From Leptodontidium sp. MPI-SDFR-AT-0119 (taxonomy: Eukaryota; Ascomycota; Leotiomycetes; Helotiales; Leptodontidiaceae), in the NCBI GenBank assembly GCA_020726505.1, contig JAHLEZ010000017.1:310001-374000 (forward strand): a stretch of DNA of 64,000 nt, given 5' to 3'. Shown piece after piece: positions 12,306 through 22,388 of the stretch (positions within the stretch are counted from its first letter, which is position 1; each line of letters begins with the position of its first letter). The notes beneath the pieces were generated by a model. The model worked only from the letters and a program-made list of their open reading frames with translations. It ran no database searches and was not told the origin of the DNA. Made by a program: the position numbers and the translations under genes.

Positions 12306-13030
12306 ATGTCAAACTGTTCAATGAGCTCCAGCCTTGACGATTTCCTCCAAATCTTCGAAAAAGACGATCCTCACGAGATTTTACGACAAATGCGCTTCAA
12401 CCTTTCCTTGAATTACGATGGCTTCGAAATGCTCTTCTGTGGTGATTGGATCCTCGGCTCCGGCCCGGTTCCCGCTCGCCCCGGCTAGGGTGGGGGGTTT
12501 AAATTCTAACTTCGTTTCTGATATGGTGTGATGACTCTGGTCGAACAGCTTTGCCATGGGCTGCAGAAGCTGGACAGCTCGAAGTCACTCGAATTTTGCT
12601 GGAATGGGGTGCAAATGCATTACTGAGCGACAAGAAAAAACAAACACCTCATCTGCTGGCGAAGGATAAGGGCCATAAGAAGGTCGCGAAGATATTGGAA
12701 ACACACGCTGCTTCCGTACTACGAGAGGAAATCCTGGAGTCCATGGCTGGAAATCAAGACACCGAGTCAAGCCACGGGTCAAATCACGATGATGGAAATG
12801 ACGACACCCTAATCGGCGAGGAAGAGCTATTGTTTCCTAGTAATGATTTGTCGTTGACGGTTTCCATGGACCGAACGCTAGGCGGCCAAGATACAGCATG
12901 CTCGAGCTTCGCTCACAACCCCGGGCCTGTTTCAGATATGAAGCCTGCTCCAATGTCTGCGAAGTCTGCCAAGATGCTTTTATCCACTGATACTTCTGGC
13001 CGACTTGCACGGAGGCGCTATTCCCTTTAG
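12306..13030 (+). CDS. Small ankyrin-repeat protein, possibly a gene remnant
   Basis: Modelled as exons 12306-12441 and 12549-13030 (GTGATT...ACAG intron, phase 1), 205 residues. After the junction, ALPWAAEAGQLEVTRILLEW followed by GANALLSDKKKQTPHLLAKDKGHKKVAKIL matches one full and one partial ankyrin repeat. The remainder is acidic and Ser-rich, without domains. Ankyrin proteins usually carry several repeats, so this is short. A second hydrophobic stretch in another frame (13195-13300) hints at a longer ancestor broken by frameshift. It may be a real small gene or a decayed one. Confidence 0.4.
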
Positions 13031-15529
13031 CTCTTCTTTGGGCATTCGCCAAACCTACCCGATCATATGGGCGGCGAAGGAGGCAAGAGTTTCTGCTTCT
13101 CCAAACTCCCTTCCCACTGTTCAGAGCCCGTGCCGTGATGCGGAAACTTGGACTTCCAATATGTACAAAACTTCTCTCCTTGGTATTGCTTTCCTATGGG
13201 GTGTTGTCTCTATACTGTTGTTCCTGAAAGTATATATTGCCTACTTTTCTTATATTCTATTTTGGTATTTGACTGATATCTCGATGCATATGATTTCTTG
13301 CGAGTTTTGAAAAGTTTTTGCAATGTTTTAGTTTCTATCTTTTTCTCTTTGGGGATCCTTTTTACGATCAATTTAGCAGCTCTTTTCGTTTTAGTTTACT
13401 TGACATACAGTAATAGACATGACAACTTCAATTGTCACTTCCCGTCCTTGCGCGTCTGGTTCCTGAGGATGGGCTCAACATGTCTTGCGGCGTAGAATTG
13501 CCCCGCCATGTCTATTGATTCAGAATAGTATTCTTCGCTACTTGGTTCATACGCAATGTAGTCTTTTAAGGGCAAATTAAAACAGTGCTTAACAACTTCC
13601 AAATCTAAGACATGCATTCGCATTCAATCTCCTGCACCAAGATTCGTTTACTCATTCCAACGCCAACTTTACTGGTACATCCGATCTCTTGGACGATGAT
13701 GAGCCCGACGACAACTGTTCCAGCAAGTTAAACTATCATTATTATACAGTATTGCATATTTCCTGAGTTCACTGCGTGTATCGCTACCCTTCCAAAAGCT
13801 GTTCTCCGATGAGGCACGAGAATATCTGGAGAACATGGAAGCGAGGTTCTCGGTTCTCCTCCATGTTACAGACTGGTGGCTTTTTGCAGCGACGACTCGA
13901 TGGTCTACGGATAGCTATCCTTCTTCTGTAGGCATCGTGAGCCCGCTTCAGAGATCTACCCACATGAAAATCTTCTTGTATACCTGCCGTACTCCGGGTC
14001 GGTGCGTAGACTCAAGAATAACTTGATTTTCCGCGGGCTCACCATTGGAGGTTATCGGTGATGTCTTTCTTGCTGGCGCAATCCAGGGAAATGAGAATTC
14101 ATTATGTGCCATCACGACCACGTGGGGGGAAAACGGGGGGTTGGATCGGATTGTGGAGTCGTGGGCTCGAGGATTCGAAGAGAGGTCGAATGGGACCTGG
14201 ACCTAGGCAAGTGCCTCGGCATGGACCTTACGATGAGGAGCTGGTAGTGGATGACTCCATACATCATGGCGCTTTCTAGGGTGTAAGATCTGCTGGGGTA
14301 TTCGTTGAACTCCATATGGCGAAGAAGAGGACGAATCAATCTGCGGCTGGCGGGAGTTGGGAGTGACTCTCTTGGCGTGTACCGCTCCAAGCAACGTTGC
14401 GTATGCCTTCTGACGTGGTTTATTACCTAAACCATGAAGTGTCTTGGTGGCCTCTCGATCAGCTCTCGTTGGGGCCTTGTTTGCGAGAGCCTTTCTGTCC
14501 TTCGCGCGGCTGATTCCGGCATAGCGTTCTTGCCCCGAGCCTCCAAGTGGAAGGAAGGCGCGGCTCTGAAGCAGCCCCGGAGATACCCCTCTCACAGCAA
14601 GATCATAGCCCCCACCTGCATCATCTCAAATACGGAATGTTTTGATACGTCTTCGCGTACGTATCTCGTCAAGATTTCCTTTCTGCCTCGCTTGTCCAAT
14701 GTTTTCATATTCACTGCTCGATTGATGTTATATTTTGTCGATTACTACAAGCTCTATTGGGCACTATTGGGCGCTGCCTCCAAGCAACTTCCTAGCATGG
14801 CGAACGCGCTGGCTTTCACATGCCAACGAAACAGCTCCGGTTCCGTTATGTCCTCGATGGCTAATCCATGTCACAAGGTGCTAAGTAGCACACGAAAATC
14901 AGACATAACCACAAGGTCAAGAAGTGAGCGGGGACGCCTGTGCTCTCAGTAGGCCTCAAACCGCAAGCAAATATCTCCGAGTATTTTCCTGCGGCTCTCC
15001 AGGGCTATGCTTCATTGCATTCCCTTGGACTCAATGTGTACGAACTTCGAACTGTTGTCAACTAGTGTAAGACTTCTGTCCTATCCTAACTAGAGGGGAC
15101 CTTGAGGATGTGACTTGAGGTCTAATTAATATCTCTTTATACCTAAGTTGCGATTACTGATTCAATGTGACCCTCTCTCGTCACTGTCAGGTGCGGCTCT
15201 GCGTCGGTTATCCATTTGGCTGGAGCGGCGGATTAAAGGGGCTTAACCGAAGCTTGTCAACACCCACGCTGTCATTGGCTGATCCTCGACAACACCATGG
15301 CCAAAAAGTCACGATCCTTCCTCAACCAATATCCGTCGAGCTTTAGAACGTAACGTCACCAGAGAACCCACCAACGCCGATCGCTAACTGCAAACAATGC
15401 AAACATGACTGAATGGTATCATCCCCCGTAGTGTAGCGCTACCAAGTAGTGCCAGTCCTGCGCCCATATATTCAGCGGTCCCCCCGAGATTCTGAGAATT
15501 TCTTCTTCTTCCTTTCTCATCTTTCTATC
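13031..15529. other. Long stretch without a supportable gene
   Basis: About 2.5 kb. A hydrophobic coding-like segment at 13195-13490 is in a different frame from the ankyrin gene and may be its broken 3' part. A 172-codon open frame at 14434-14952 starts with ATG but has no recognisable domain and no clear splice context. I do not call it. Confidence 0.4.
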
Positions 15530-17134
15530 ATGTCTTCTTGCCTTGGTCCTAAGTTCATCCGAGTTGTTGCTGGACTCGCCACCCAGTCTTCTCAATCCAT
15601 TTCTTCATCAAACAGAGCTCGTCGCCCCGAGCAACCAATGCAGTCGCGCTTTTTGCCTTCTCGCATTCCTGTCCCCTCACCAAGGAACACCTATTCTTAC
15701 CCTTCATCGAATATCGCCCTCCCAGCGACTTTGCCCACTCCTTCTCGGAAACCAATTTCGGTTCCAACCTCTTCTTCTCGTAAGACAGAGGATTCCATTC
15801 TCAAACATGTTGAGCGAGTAAGTCACTTCCTGATCCTGATCGCTCGAATTGGCCCGATCGCAATTTTTGCAGTCGCTGTCGCCGATTTGTTGTCGTCGTC
15901 GCCCGGTCGCAGAATTTTGGCTGATTGCGACCGTAGCTGCGTAAGGTTCAGGCTGCCAAGTCCACCTACAAAACCTCAGCATTCAAGACAGCGTCGAAGG
16001 TTGCCCAACCTGTCTCACGACCTGTCTCTCGACCAACTTCTCGTGTCCCATCCACTCATTCGGTTGTGTCATCATCACCATCATCAGTCGCCCGCACTGA
16101 CTCCTCGATTGATGCACACATTCAGCGGGTAAGCTTTCCATTCCCTCTACTCCCAATGCACATTATTCCACTACACTGCATCTTGCGATCCTACTTCATA
16201 CTGCAAGGCAGTGAAGTCGCTTTGAATCGCGATTTCAAAAATTGTCGTTAATCGCTACCCTCGCTGTCGCTACCTCACTGTCATCCCAATCCCAGTCATC
16301 ACCTGAACACCACATCCTGCCTGACCACTGCTAACATTTTGCCTTCAGATCACGAAAGCAAGAGCGAGTCGCCCAAACTCTGCTCGGTCTTCACCTGCGA
16401 CATCACGGAGAGTGACCCCTACTCAACCTCTTCTTATCAAAAAGAAGATGGTTTTGGCCAAAGTCGACCTCACCACGGTTGACTCCAAACTCGCCAAACT
16501 CTCTGTCGCACCATCCCCAGCCCAGGCCGACAAGCCCTCGATTCCTGGATTGCGTTCTTGCCTCAAGAACACATTAGCTGGGAAGTTAGTAAAGTCTGTT
16601 CGCTTTGTTGAATACGGCGGTTGGCTTCGTCATGGCATTCGAGTACACCTTCCGGACTCACGTCCAACTTCATTCATTTCCGACCCTCGACGCCTTGACC
16701 AATCACTCCTTCGGCCACCGCCAACTAGGGGGGACAGCAATTCCAACTACTCTCTTCTGTCTCCATCGGAAGAGATTTGCTGGCCTCCTCAACCTTGGGA
16801 TCCTTCCTTCATTGGGTATCCCGGTGTACCACCCTCATCCTGTCTCTCTTGCAGACTCACAGCATCAAGAGGTACACCACACACTCGGTCTCATGCCAAT
16901 ATGCAGACCATCATGTGCTCTGAATGTATGTCTTTGCCAGACCGGCGAAAATACTTCTATCCAGCACTTGATATCCGCGACGACGATCCTGGATGCTCCA
17001 CCTGCCATGGATCCCACGACGTTGATCCGGAACACTGCCAGATCTACCAATCGGCTTACAAGTCGAATGTGTACTGGCTTTACTCTCACTACCCCGAGCG
17101 ATTCGATGAATTGGACGCCATCCTGAACTCTTGA
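15530..17134 (+). CDS. Ser/Pro-rich protein with KSVRF motif and C-terminal CxxC pairs
   Basis: Three exons (15530-15817, 15952-16128, 16349-17134), all phase-0 junctions, 416 residues. ATG 15530 (MSSCLGPKFIRVV) is the first Met in frame. The first ~175 residues are Ser/Pro/Arg-rich, with SRP-type repeats (SRPVSRPTSRVPS), likely disordered and nuclear-compatible. Next comes LRSCLKN...KSVRFVEY: KSVRF fits the RVxF consensus for docking protein phosphatase 1, an inference from a short motif. The C-terminal ~70 residues have CSEC and CSTC pairs with nearby His and Cys that could bind zinc, then a compact helix-rich end. The family is not recognised. Confidence 0.65.
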
Positions 17135-17337
17135 TTGAGTTCATTTCCTTCTCTCTGCGATCCAACCATCAGCTCAACCACAATCATTTCGACCCTCGCT
17201 CTCTCCACTGTCAACCCCTTCGACGGTGTCGCTCCTTACAACACACTCCCTCATCGTGTCTCTTCGGCACCGCCACTCATTACACCACCACATCGGCGCT
17301 CCTCCCAGCTTTCTTCTTTCGCCCTCCTCCCTCAGTC

Positions 17338-17449
17338 CGTCTGCAGCTCCTCAGGTGGGTAGCCTCCGGTGTGGGGTAGCCTATCAGAGGGTCTCAGTCA
17401 GGCGTTGACTTTCTTCTTCTCTCTCAGCTTGGTCTGCAGCTCCTCAGGT
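17338..17449. repeat. Pair of 18 bp direct repeats
   Basis: GTCTGCAGCTCCTCAGGT occurs at about 17339-17356 and again at about 17432-17449. Each copy ends CAGGT, the sequence of both a 3' splice acceptor and a 5' donor. Confidence 0.8.
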
Positions 17450-17591
17450 TAGTACTTCACCACTTTGCCTTCCCAATGCCCCGTGATCCAGATCGCGTGA
17501 TATTTGAGAAACTCCTTGCTGACTTGTCAACAGGTAGGTGGCCTCCGGCGTGGGGTAGCCTATCAGAGGGCCTAAGTCAGACGTCGCTTTC
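17352..17591. repeat. Duplicated ~60 bp sequence
   Basis: The blocks at 17353-17412 and 17532-17591 align over 60 bp with only about eight to nine differences, mostly transitions. The shared core is GTGGGGTAGCCTATCAGAGG, and both copies follow a CAG. Offset 179 bp. It is not explained by the neighbouring gene. Confidence 0.8.
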
Positions 17592-17785
17592 GCTTTCGAC
17601 TCATCACCTCCTTCTCACCTCCTCCTCATCGAGATACATCCTCACTCTTTCGGCAATCTCGATCGACACCCTCAACTTCTCAACATCTTGGTTCTAGGCT
17701 CTGGCAGGAGACCTTAGACCTACACATTCTCTTCACGCCTTCGGGCAATCCTTCATTCATTACCTCCTCCATTCTTTCATAAGAT

Positions 17786-18245
17786 GGTCCTTAGGCAAGA
17801 CCTTCTTCACTAATCTCGTTCTTTACATCCACAATCTTTTTCCGGGAGGGGCTTCTCCTGGTTCATTGGTATATCTACCACCACCCTTCTTTTCCGACTA
17901 TTGTCGATTCCACTCTTGTCGATTCTACTCTCTCATCCGACGTCTTTGGGCAAAGACGACTCGGTATCTACTTTGACTTTACGTCGCCCACATTCACTTT
18001 CGACGTTCTTTATCTTCGACATCGTCGAATTCGATCTGGCCTTGGGCAAGACCAGTCCTCTTCCTCATCACCATCATCATCCGGCTTTTCAGCCAATCTC
18101 AATCTCTACCCCAACATTCCTTTCATCAACTTGGCATCACATTCTTTCTCTCCCGCACACCTCATTCTCTCTTTCGGCCAGGGTGAGCTGGCTCTTTGTG
18201 CAAACACATTCATTACCCACATTCACTTCGGTATTGGGCATACCG
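17786..18245. other. Series of five short hairpins with a GGGC-type loop
   Basis: Inverted repeats at 17786-17802 (loop AGGC), 17842-17861 (7 bp stem with one G-T pair, loop GGGCTT), 17941-17958 (7 bp perfect stem CGTCTTT/AAAGACG, loop GGGC), 18036-18055 (CTGG.CTT/AAG.CCAG, loop GGGC) and 18229-18245 (6 bp stem CGGTAT/ATACCG, loop TGGGC). Stem sequences differ while the loop is kept. Seen directly; function unknown. Confidence 0.6.
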
Positions 18246-19881
18246 GATTTGCTTCGGCGTTTCCCTCATTTCATCATCTCTTACGGCTGCTTCTGCGGTC
18301 TTTTTATTCACTTCCTCATCATCATTATCCGACACACCCCGCTCATTCGCAGCACTCCTTGGGAAAGGGCCTGCATCATCTTCGTGTCCGATAACCACAC
18401 ATTCACAATCACCAACCCTATCACCCATTTCTTTGCGGCTATCCGGAGGAATTGGCTTTTCTTTCAGGTCTCATACCTTGGAGGATTTGGGGGATTGGGG
18501 GCTTAGGAGGGAGGTCTGGTTTGCTGGTGGACAGGTAAGGAGGAATATCAGAGCATGGGCTCATTAGGATTTCCCCTTCATCTGCGACATTCACTGTAGC
18601 GCAGTCTCTCAAGTAAGCCATGGTGTTGTGATTGTGTGGTTATTTGCTAACTCTAGGGCTTTGATACTTTTGGTTGTTGGCTGACATTCTATAGGTCGCC
18701 TACCTTGAGATCTGCCTTCCCGTGGTGGTAGGCGTGAGTAGCTGTGATTGAGTTCTCTCTCCAGTGAAACCAAAGATCTCACTTCGTCGTTCCGTTTGTC
18801 TCATCATCGAGTGTTGACTGATTGTGACTCCGCTGTGGCGGGTGGATTTGGAGGTCGTCGTCGTCGTAGTTGTCTCATGTACATAGTGGTAGCATCTGAC
18901 CTTCGTGCCTCTAACTTCTGACTTCTCGTACCTTCCCTAATGTGCAGTGTCTGTTCTCATGCTCAATTCATCCCTCACAGTAGATTATTTCTCTCAAGGC
19001 ATCACCCTAATCTTTGATGTCGACGTCCGTCTTTGATGCCCCTCTCCATTATCTCCCGATAACTATCTCCGAAACGCTTCTCCGCCAACCTAATTCCAGA
19101 CCTCCCTCTCGTCGCTCCTTAATGTCTCTCCCAAATCTATCCAATGACTGATTCAACTGATATCCTTGAATTGAGTCTCGTAGATTCCTCCTTCACAACG
19201 AGAGAAAATATATCCTGAATGTACGGATGAGGTCGCACTCGGATTTGGATTAGCGAGATTCCTGGTCGATTTGTCTTTACTTCCGTGGATATCGGGACCT
19301 AACCCTGCGCTTGATTAATTGGCTTCATTAGAGTAATTAATTAATGAACTGCTGATTTCTTTCTGCGATTTCTTCTTCGATTCGAGTTCATGAGTGTTGC
19401 AGGCTTTCCTCGCTTGTTGACTTTGAATAGAGCTTGCTCGCCTACTACCCATCCCCCTCGGGCTGAGACATTGACCCTTGGAATAATTCGATGACATCCT
19501 AATCTCCTGTTAGAACTGATAGCTATGGCAATATTCTTTGTACCTGGACGAACCTCTGTCGGATGAAAGAATGTCAACATTGTTGGACATGGGAGGAGCT
19601 TGTGATTTCAAGGATGACGTTTTATTCCAGATAACCTGATTTGCGGCCTCTTACAGCCTCTATATTAGCAACATCTGAGCTTCTTAGGTTATAGAGCTCT
19701 TTCTTACTAGATCATGGCTCGTAGTGGTTTTGATTGGATGAGGAGCAGCACGTGGATTGTGCTTGCCAACCCGAACACATGTGTTCCTCTTCGCAGCCTC
19801 GTCTCGTAACGTCCACCCGTCCTCATACATCATCCAGCCTCAATTAAATATCGCCTTAAGCTTTTTTTCAAGCTGACAGAA

Positions 19882-21904
19882 ATGGATCGTCTCGTATCGG
19901 AGCTTCAAATAGCACCAGACCACCCTCATGAAATCTGCCAATTATGTAGCAATATCAACACATCGCGGCCTACAACCCACCACAACGTATTAGGTCTGCG
20001 TCAATCCGCTTTCGATGGCTGTCCCTGCTGTATCTTCATCTACGAATCCATAAGCGGTCAATTTGAAGACCTTTTCCGCGAGAACGTTACTGTCTGACCT
20101 GATGACCCAGGCAATCAGCTCGTCCCTCTCCTGGATCGTACGTTAATCTATGAATTCCCGACTGGGCTAGGTGAAATGGGCTCGCGTTTTGCGTTCCGAA
20201 ACCATGACTGGTTGGCATATGGACATGCACTGCCTACCTTTGAACTCGTGGTGCGCGATGGTGTGTGATACCTACCTATTCTCATGTGATAAATCATTGT
20301 TGAGTACTGAATCTCGGATAGAGGACCCGGTATTGACCGAAGAAAACAAACAGTGGATTCCTCGATTTCTGGAGAAATGGCCAACTAACAAGACTTCCTT
20401 TGCGTTGATGCTTCGCTGGTTGGAAACCTGTGTCCAAACCCATGAACGATGCAAGCAAACCCAGGTCGTGCTACCGAAAAGAGTACTAGATTTGAAAGGC
20501 AAAAATCCCGTGCTGGTCCTTCGAAATGACCGAAAGGAACCATATGCTGCGTTGAGCCACTGCTGGGGAAAGAAACCGCTTTTGAGAACCACCACATCAA
20601 CCTTGGCCTCGCGAATGGAATGTATGGAATTGTCTACACTTCCCAGGACGTTTCAAGATGCGATACTGATCGCACGCAACTTGAGGTTGAGATATCTCTG
20701 GATAGACTCCCTATGTATCGTTCAAGACGATACACAAGATTGGATGACTGAGTCTGCGAAGATGATGGACTACTACTTGAAAGCCCATATCACCATCTCA
20801 GCGCTCCGAGCTAGTGACAGCCAGGAAGGTATTCTCGGCGATCGAATTATAGAGCCATAGATTTTGTTGTCTGCAAGAAAACAACTCTACATTCGGTCCA
20901 AAAGAGAGCAATTACGGACAATGTTTTTTGACGAGCCCCTGAATACTCGAGCATGGATATTGCAAGAACGTTTAATATCAACTCGAATTATCCATTTCGG
21001 AAGGCATGAGATGATCTGGGAATGCAATACCTGCTCCGCACGCGAATCAGGAGTTACCGATTTCCAACCTGGTAGCTTGGCCGACGTTGCAATTCCGCCT
21101 ATCTCGGGAAACTTTGGCCGCGATCCAAAGTTCTCAGACGACCCATCGCTAACAGCTCTCCAAATCGTGAAGGTTCCCGAACCATATACTGTGATGAATC
21201 TTAATTTCAAAAGGCTCATACTCGAGGCCTCTGACAGAAAGATTGACAAGATTGAGGTATGGGAACACCTGGTTACGGACTATCTGACGCGCCATATAAC
21301 CAAGAACACCGATCGCCTCCCAGCCATCTCGGGTCTCGCGAGGATGCTTTTCGAAGGATCGAAATTCACGTATCTAGCTAGTCTCTTGAAAGAGTGGCCT
21401 GAGGGATTGATGTGGGACCAGACTGATCAATCAGACTCCAAATCTACTCTGGCTCTAAGTGGTGCTCCGAGCTGGTCCTGGGCTGCTGCAACTGGACCCA
21501 TCATCTTCTCGGCCGAAAGTCGAATGAGATATCGTGAAGACAAGACCGCTCGGCATCCCCAAATAGTCAATTTTGATATCAAGACACTATCTGAGGACGA
21601 ATACGGTCAGTCAATCTCGGGCCCGTTGACCTTGAATTCCTTCCTGTGGGCCGAATCTGTGCTTTAGGATTTGCCGTGGGTATACTGGAACTCCTCGGCC
21701 CCGGCCACGCAGAATTCTCCCAAGCTTTTGGTAGGTTTACATACGACAACGGAAGTTTACAGTGCACTAGGAGAGAAGGCGGTGAACTGTATCGAAGTGG
21801 AATTAGACGTAGAATCTGGGGGTTACAAGAGAATTGGACGTTTGAAAGTCATTGTGATTAAAGTTGAAAACTTTGGAGGGAGGACTTTGGTAGTGCTAGT
21901 ATGA
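19882..21904 (+). pseudogene. HET-domain gene interrupted by two TAG codons
   Basis: Exons 19882-20056, 20111-20260 and 20322-21904 join in phase to 635 codons. Family landmarks are in order: an N-terminal CQLC...GCPCC segment, YAALSHCWG (HET block 1), the RTFQDAILIARNLRLRYLWI region with DSLCIVQDD (block 2), EPLNTRAWILQERLIS (block 3), and APSWSWAA. HET proteins govern heterokaryon incompatibility and can trigger cell death. Two in-frame stops break the last exon, TAG at 20858-20860 and TAG at 21665-21667, with coding-like, family-like sequence on both sides. The frame is otherwise intact, so damage is recent or the stops are read through. An apparent TGA at 20095 lies inside the first intron. 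That intron has a weak GTCAAT donor but a good CTGAC branch site. Confidence 0.75.
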
Positions 21905-22388
21905 GAATTTTGGATTCTAGCGTTGTTGGATAGCAGTTGAAGTTCGTTGAGGTCATTAAATCACCTGTTATTCCGAGTGGTAGCTATTTCTCTCCATTCA
22001 TCGGGACTTAGACTATATATATATTCACTTCTTGAACCTCGACGCCCCATAACCGCTAACGAGGGATTATTTGGGGGCCTCAGTCTGACCGAAGAGTAGA
22101 GACCCGGATCTTGTTGGCTTGGTAAATTTTCAATTTTCACATTGGTTCAGTGTGAACAAGTCTCAGCCCTAGCTCGGAGTAGATCGGTGCGCACGCAGAA
22201 TGTTGTTCCATTCGCATATCTCACAATTAATTTCTATGTATACATGAGGAAAATTAAACAACGAGTGATCTCTAGAGAATCACCGCTGGAAATCGAACTA
22301 GGTGAAGCGAAGAGAAACATGGGACCGATTCGAAGCATCTTCTTTCTGTGACATTGGTCATAACTCCATGGCTCCTGATTGAGGAGGT
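21905..22388. other. Intergenic region
   Basis: 3' flanks of two converging genes. A TATA dinucleotide run lies at 22013-22023. No gene seen. Confidence 0.5.

Larger units (their letters stand above)
17135..19881. other. Pyrimidine-rich non-coding tract
   Basis: About 2.7 kb after the Ser/Pro-rich gene. The plus strand is strongly T/C-biased to about 18480. A 201-codon frame at 17901-18506 is open but reads as low-complexity Ser/His/Phe/Leu and begins without ATG, so I treat it as chance. The tract contains a duplicated 60-mer, an 18-mer repeat and a hairpin series (separate entries). It may be a long 3' UTR or a non-coding transcript. 18510-19881 shows nothing recognisable. Confidence 0.5.

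Noticed and set aside
14434..14952. 172-codon ATG frame
   Set aside because: No domain, no splice context, ordinary composition; length alone is not enough in a 64 kb window.
17901..18506. 201-codon open frame
   Set aside because: No ATG at its start, low-complexity Ser/His/Phe/Leu content from pyrimidine bias, no domain.
20095..20097. In-frame TGA in the HET gene
   Set aside because: It lies inside a 54 bp candidate intron (20057-20110) with a good CTGAC branch site and CAG acceptor; splicing keeps the frame, so it is not counted as a lesion.
20171..20320. Apparent frameshift in the HET gene
   Set aside because: A 61 bp GTGTGT...ATAG intron (20261-20321) explains the phase change and gives a family-like junction.
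22287..22330. tRNA T-loop-like sequence (AGTTCGATTTCC, minus strand)
   Set aside because: No surrounding cloverleaf.
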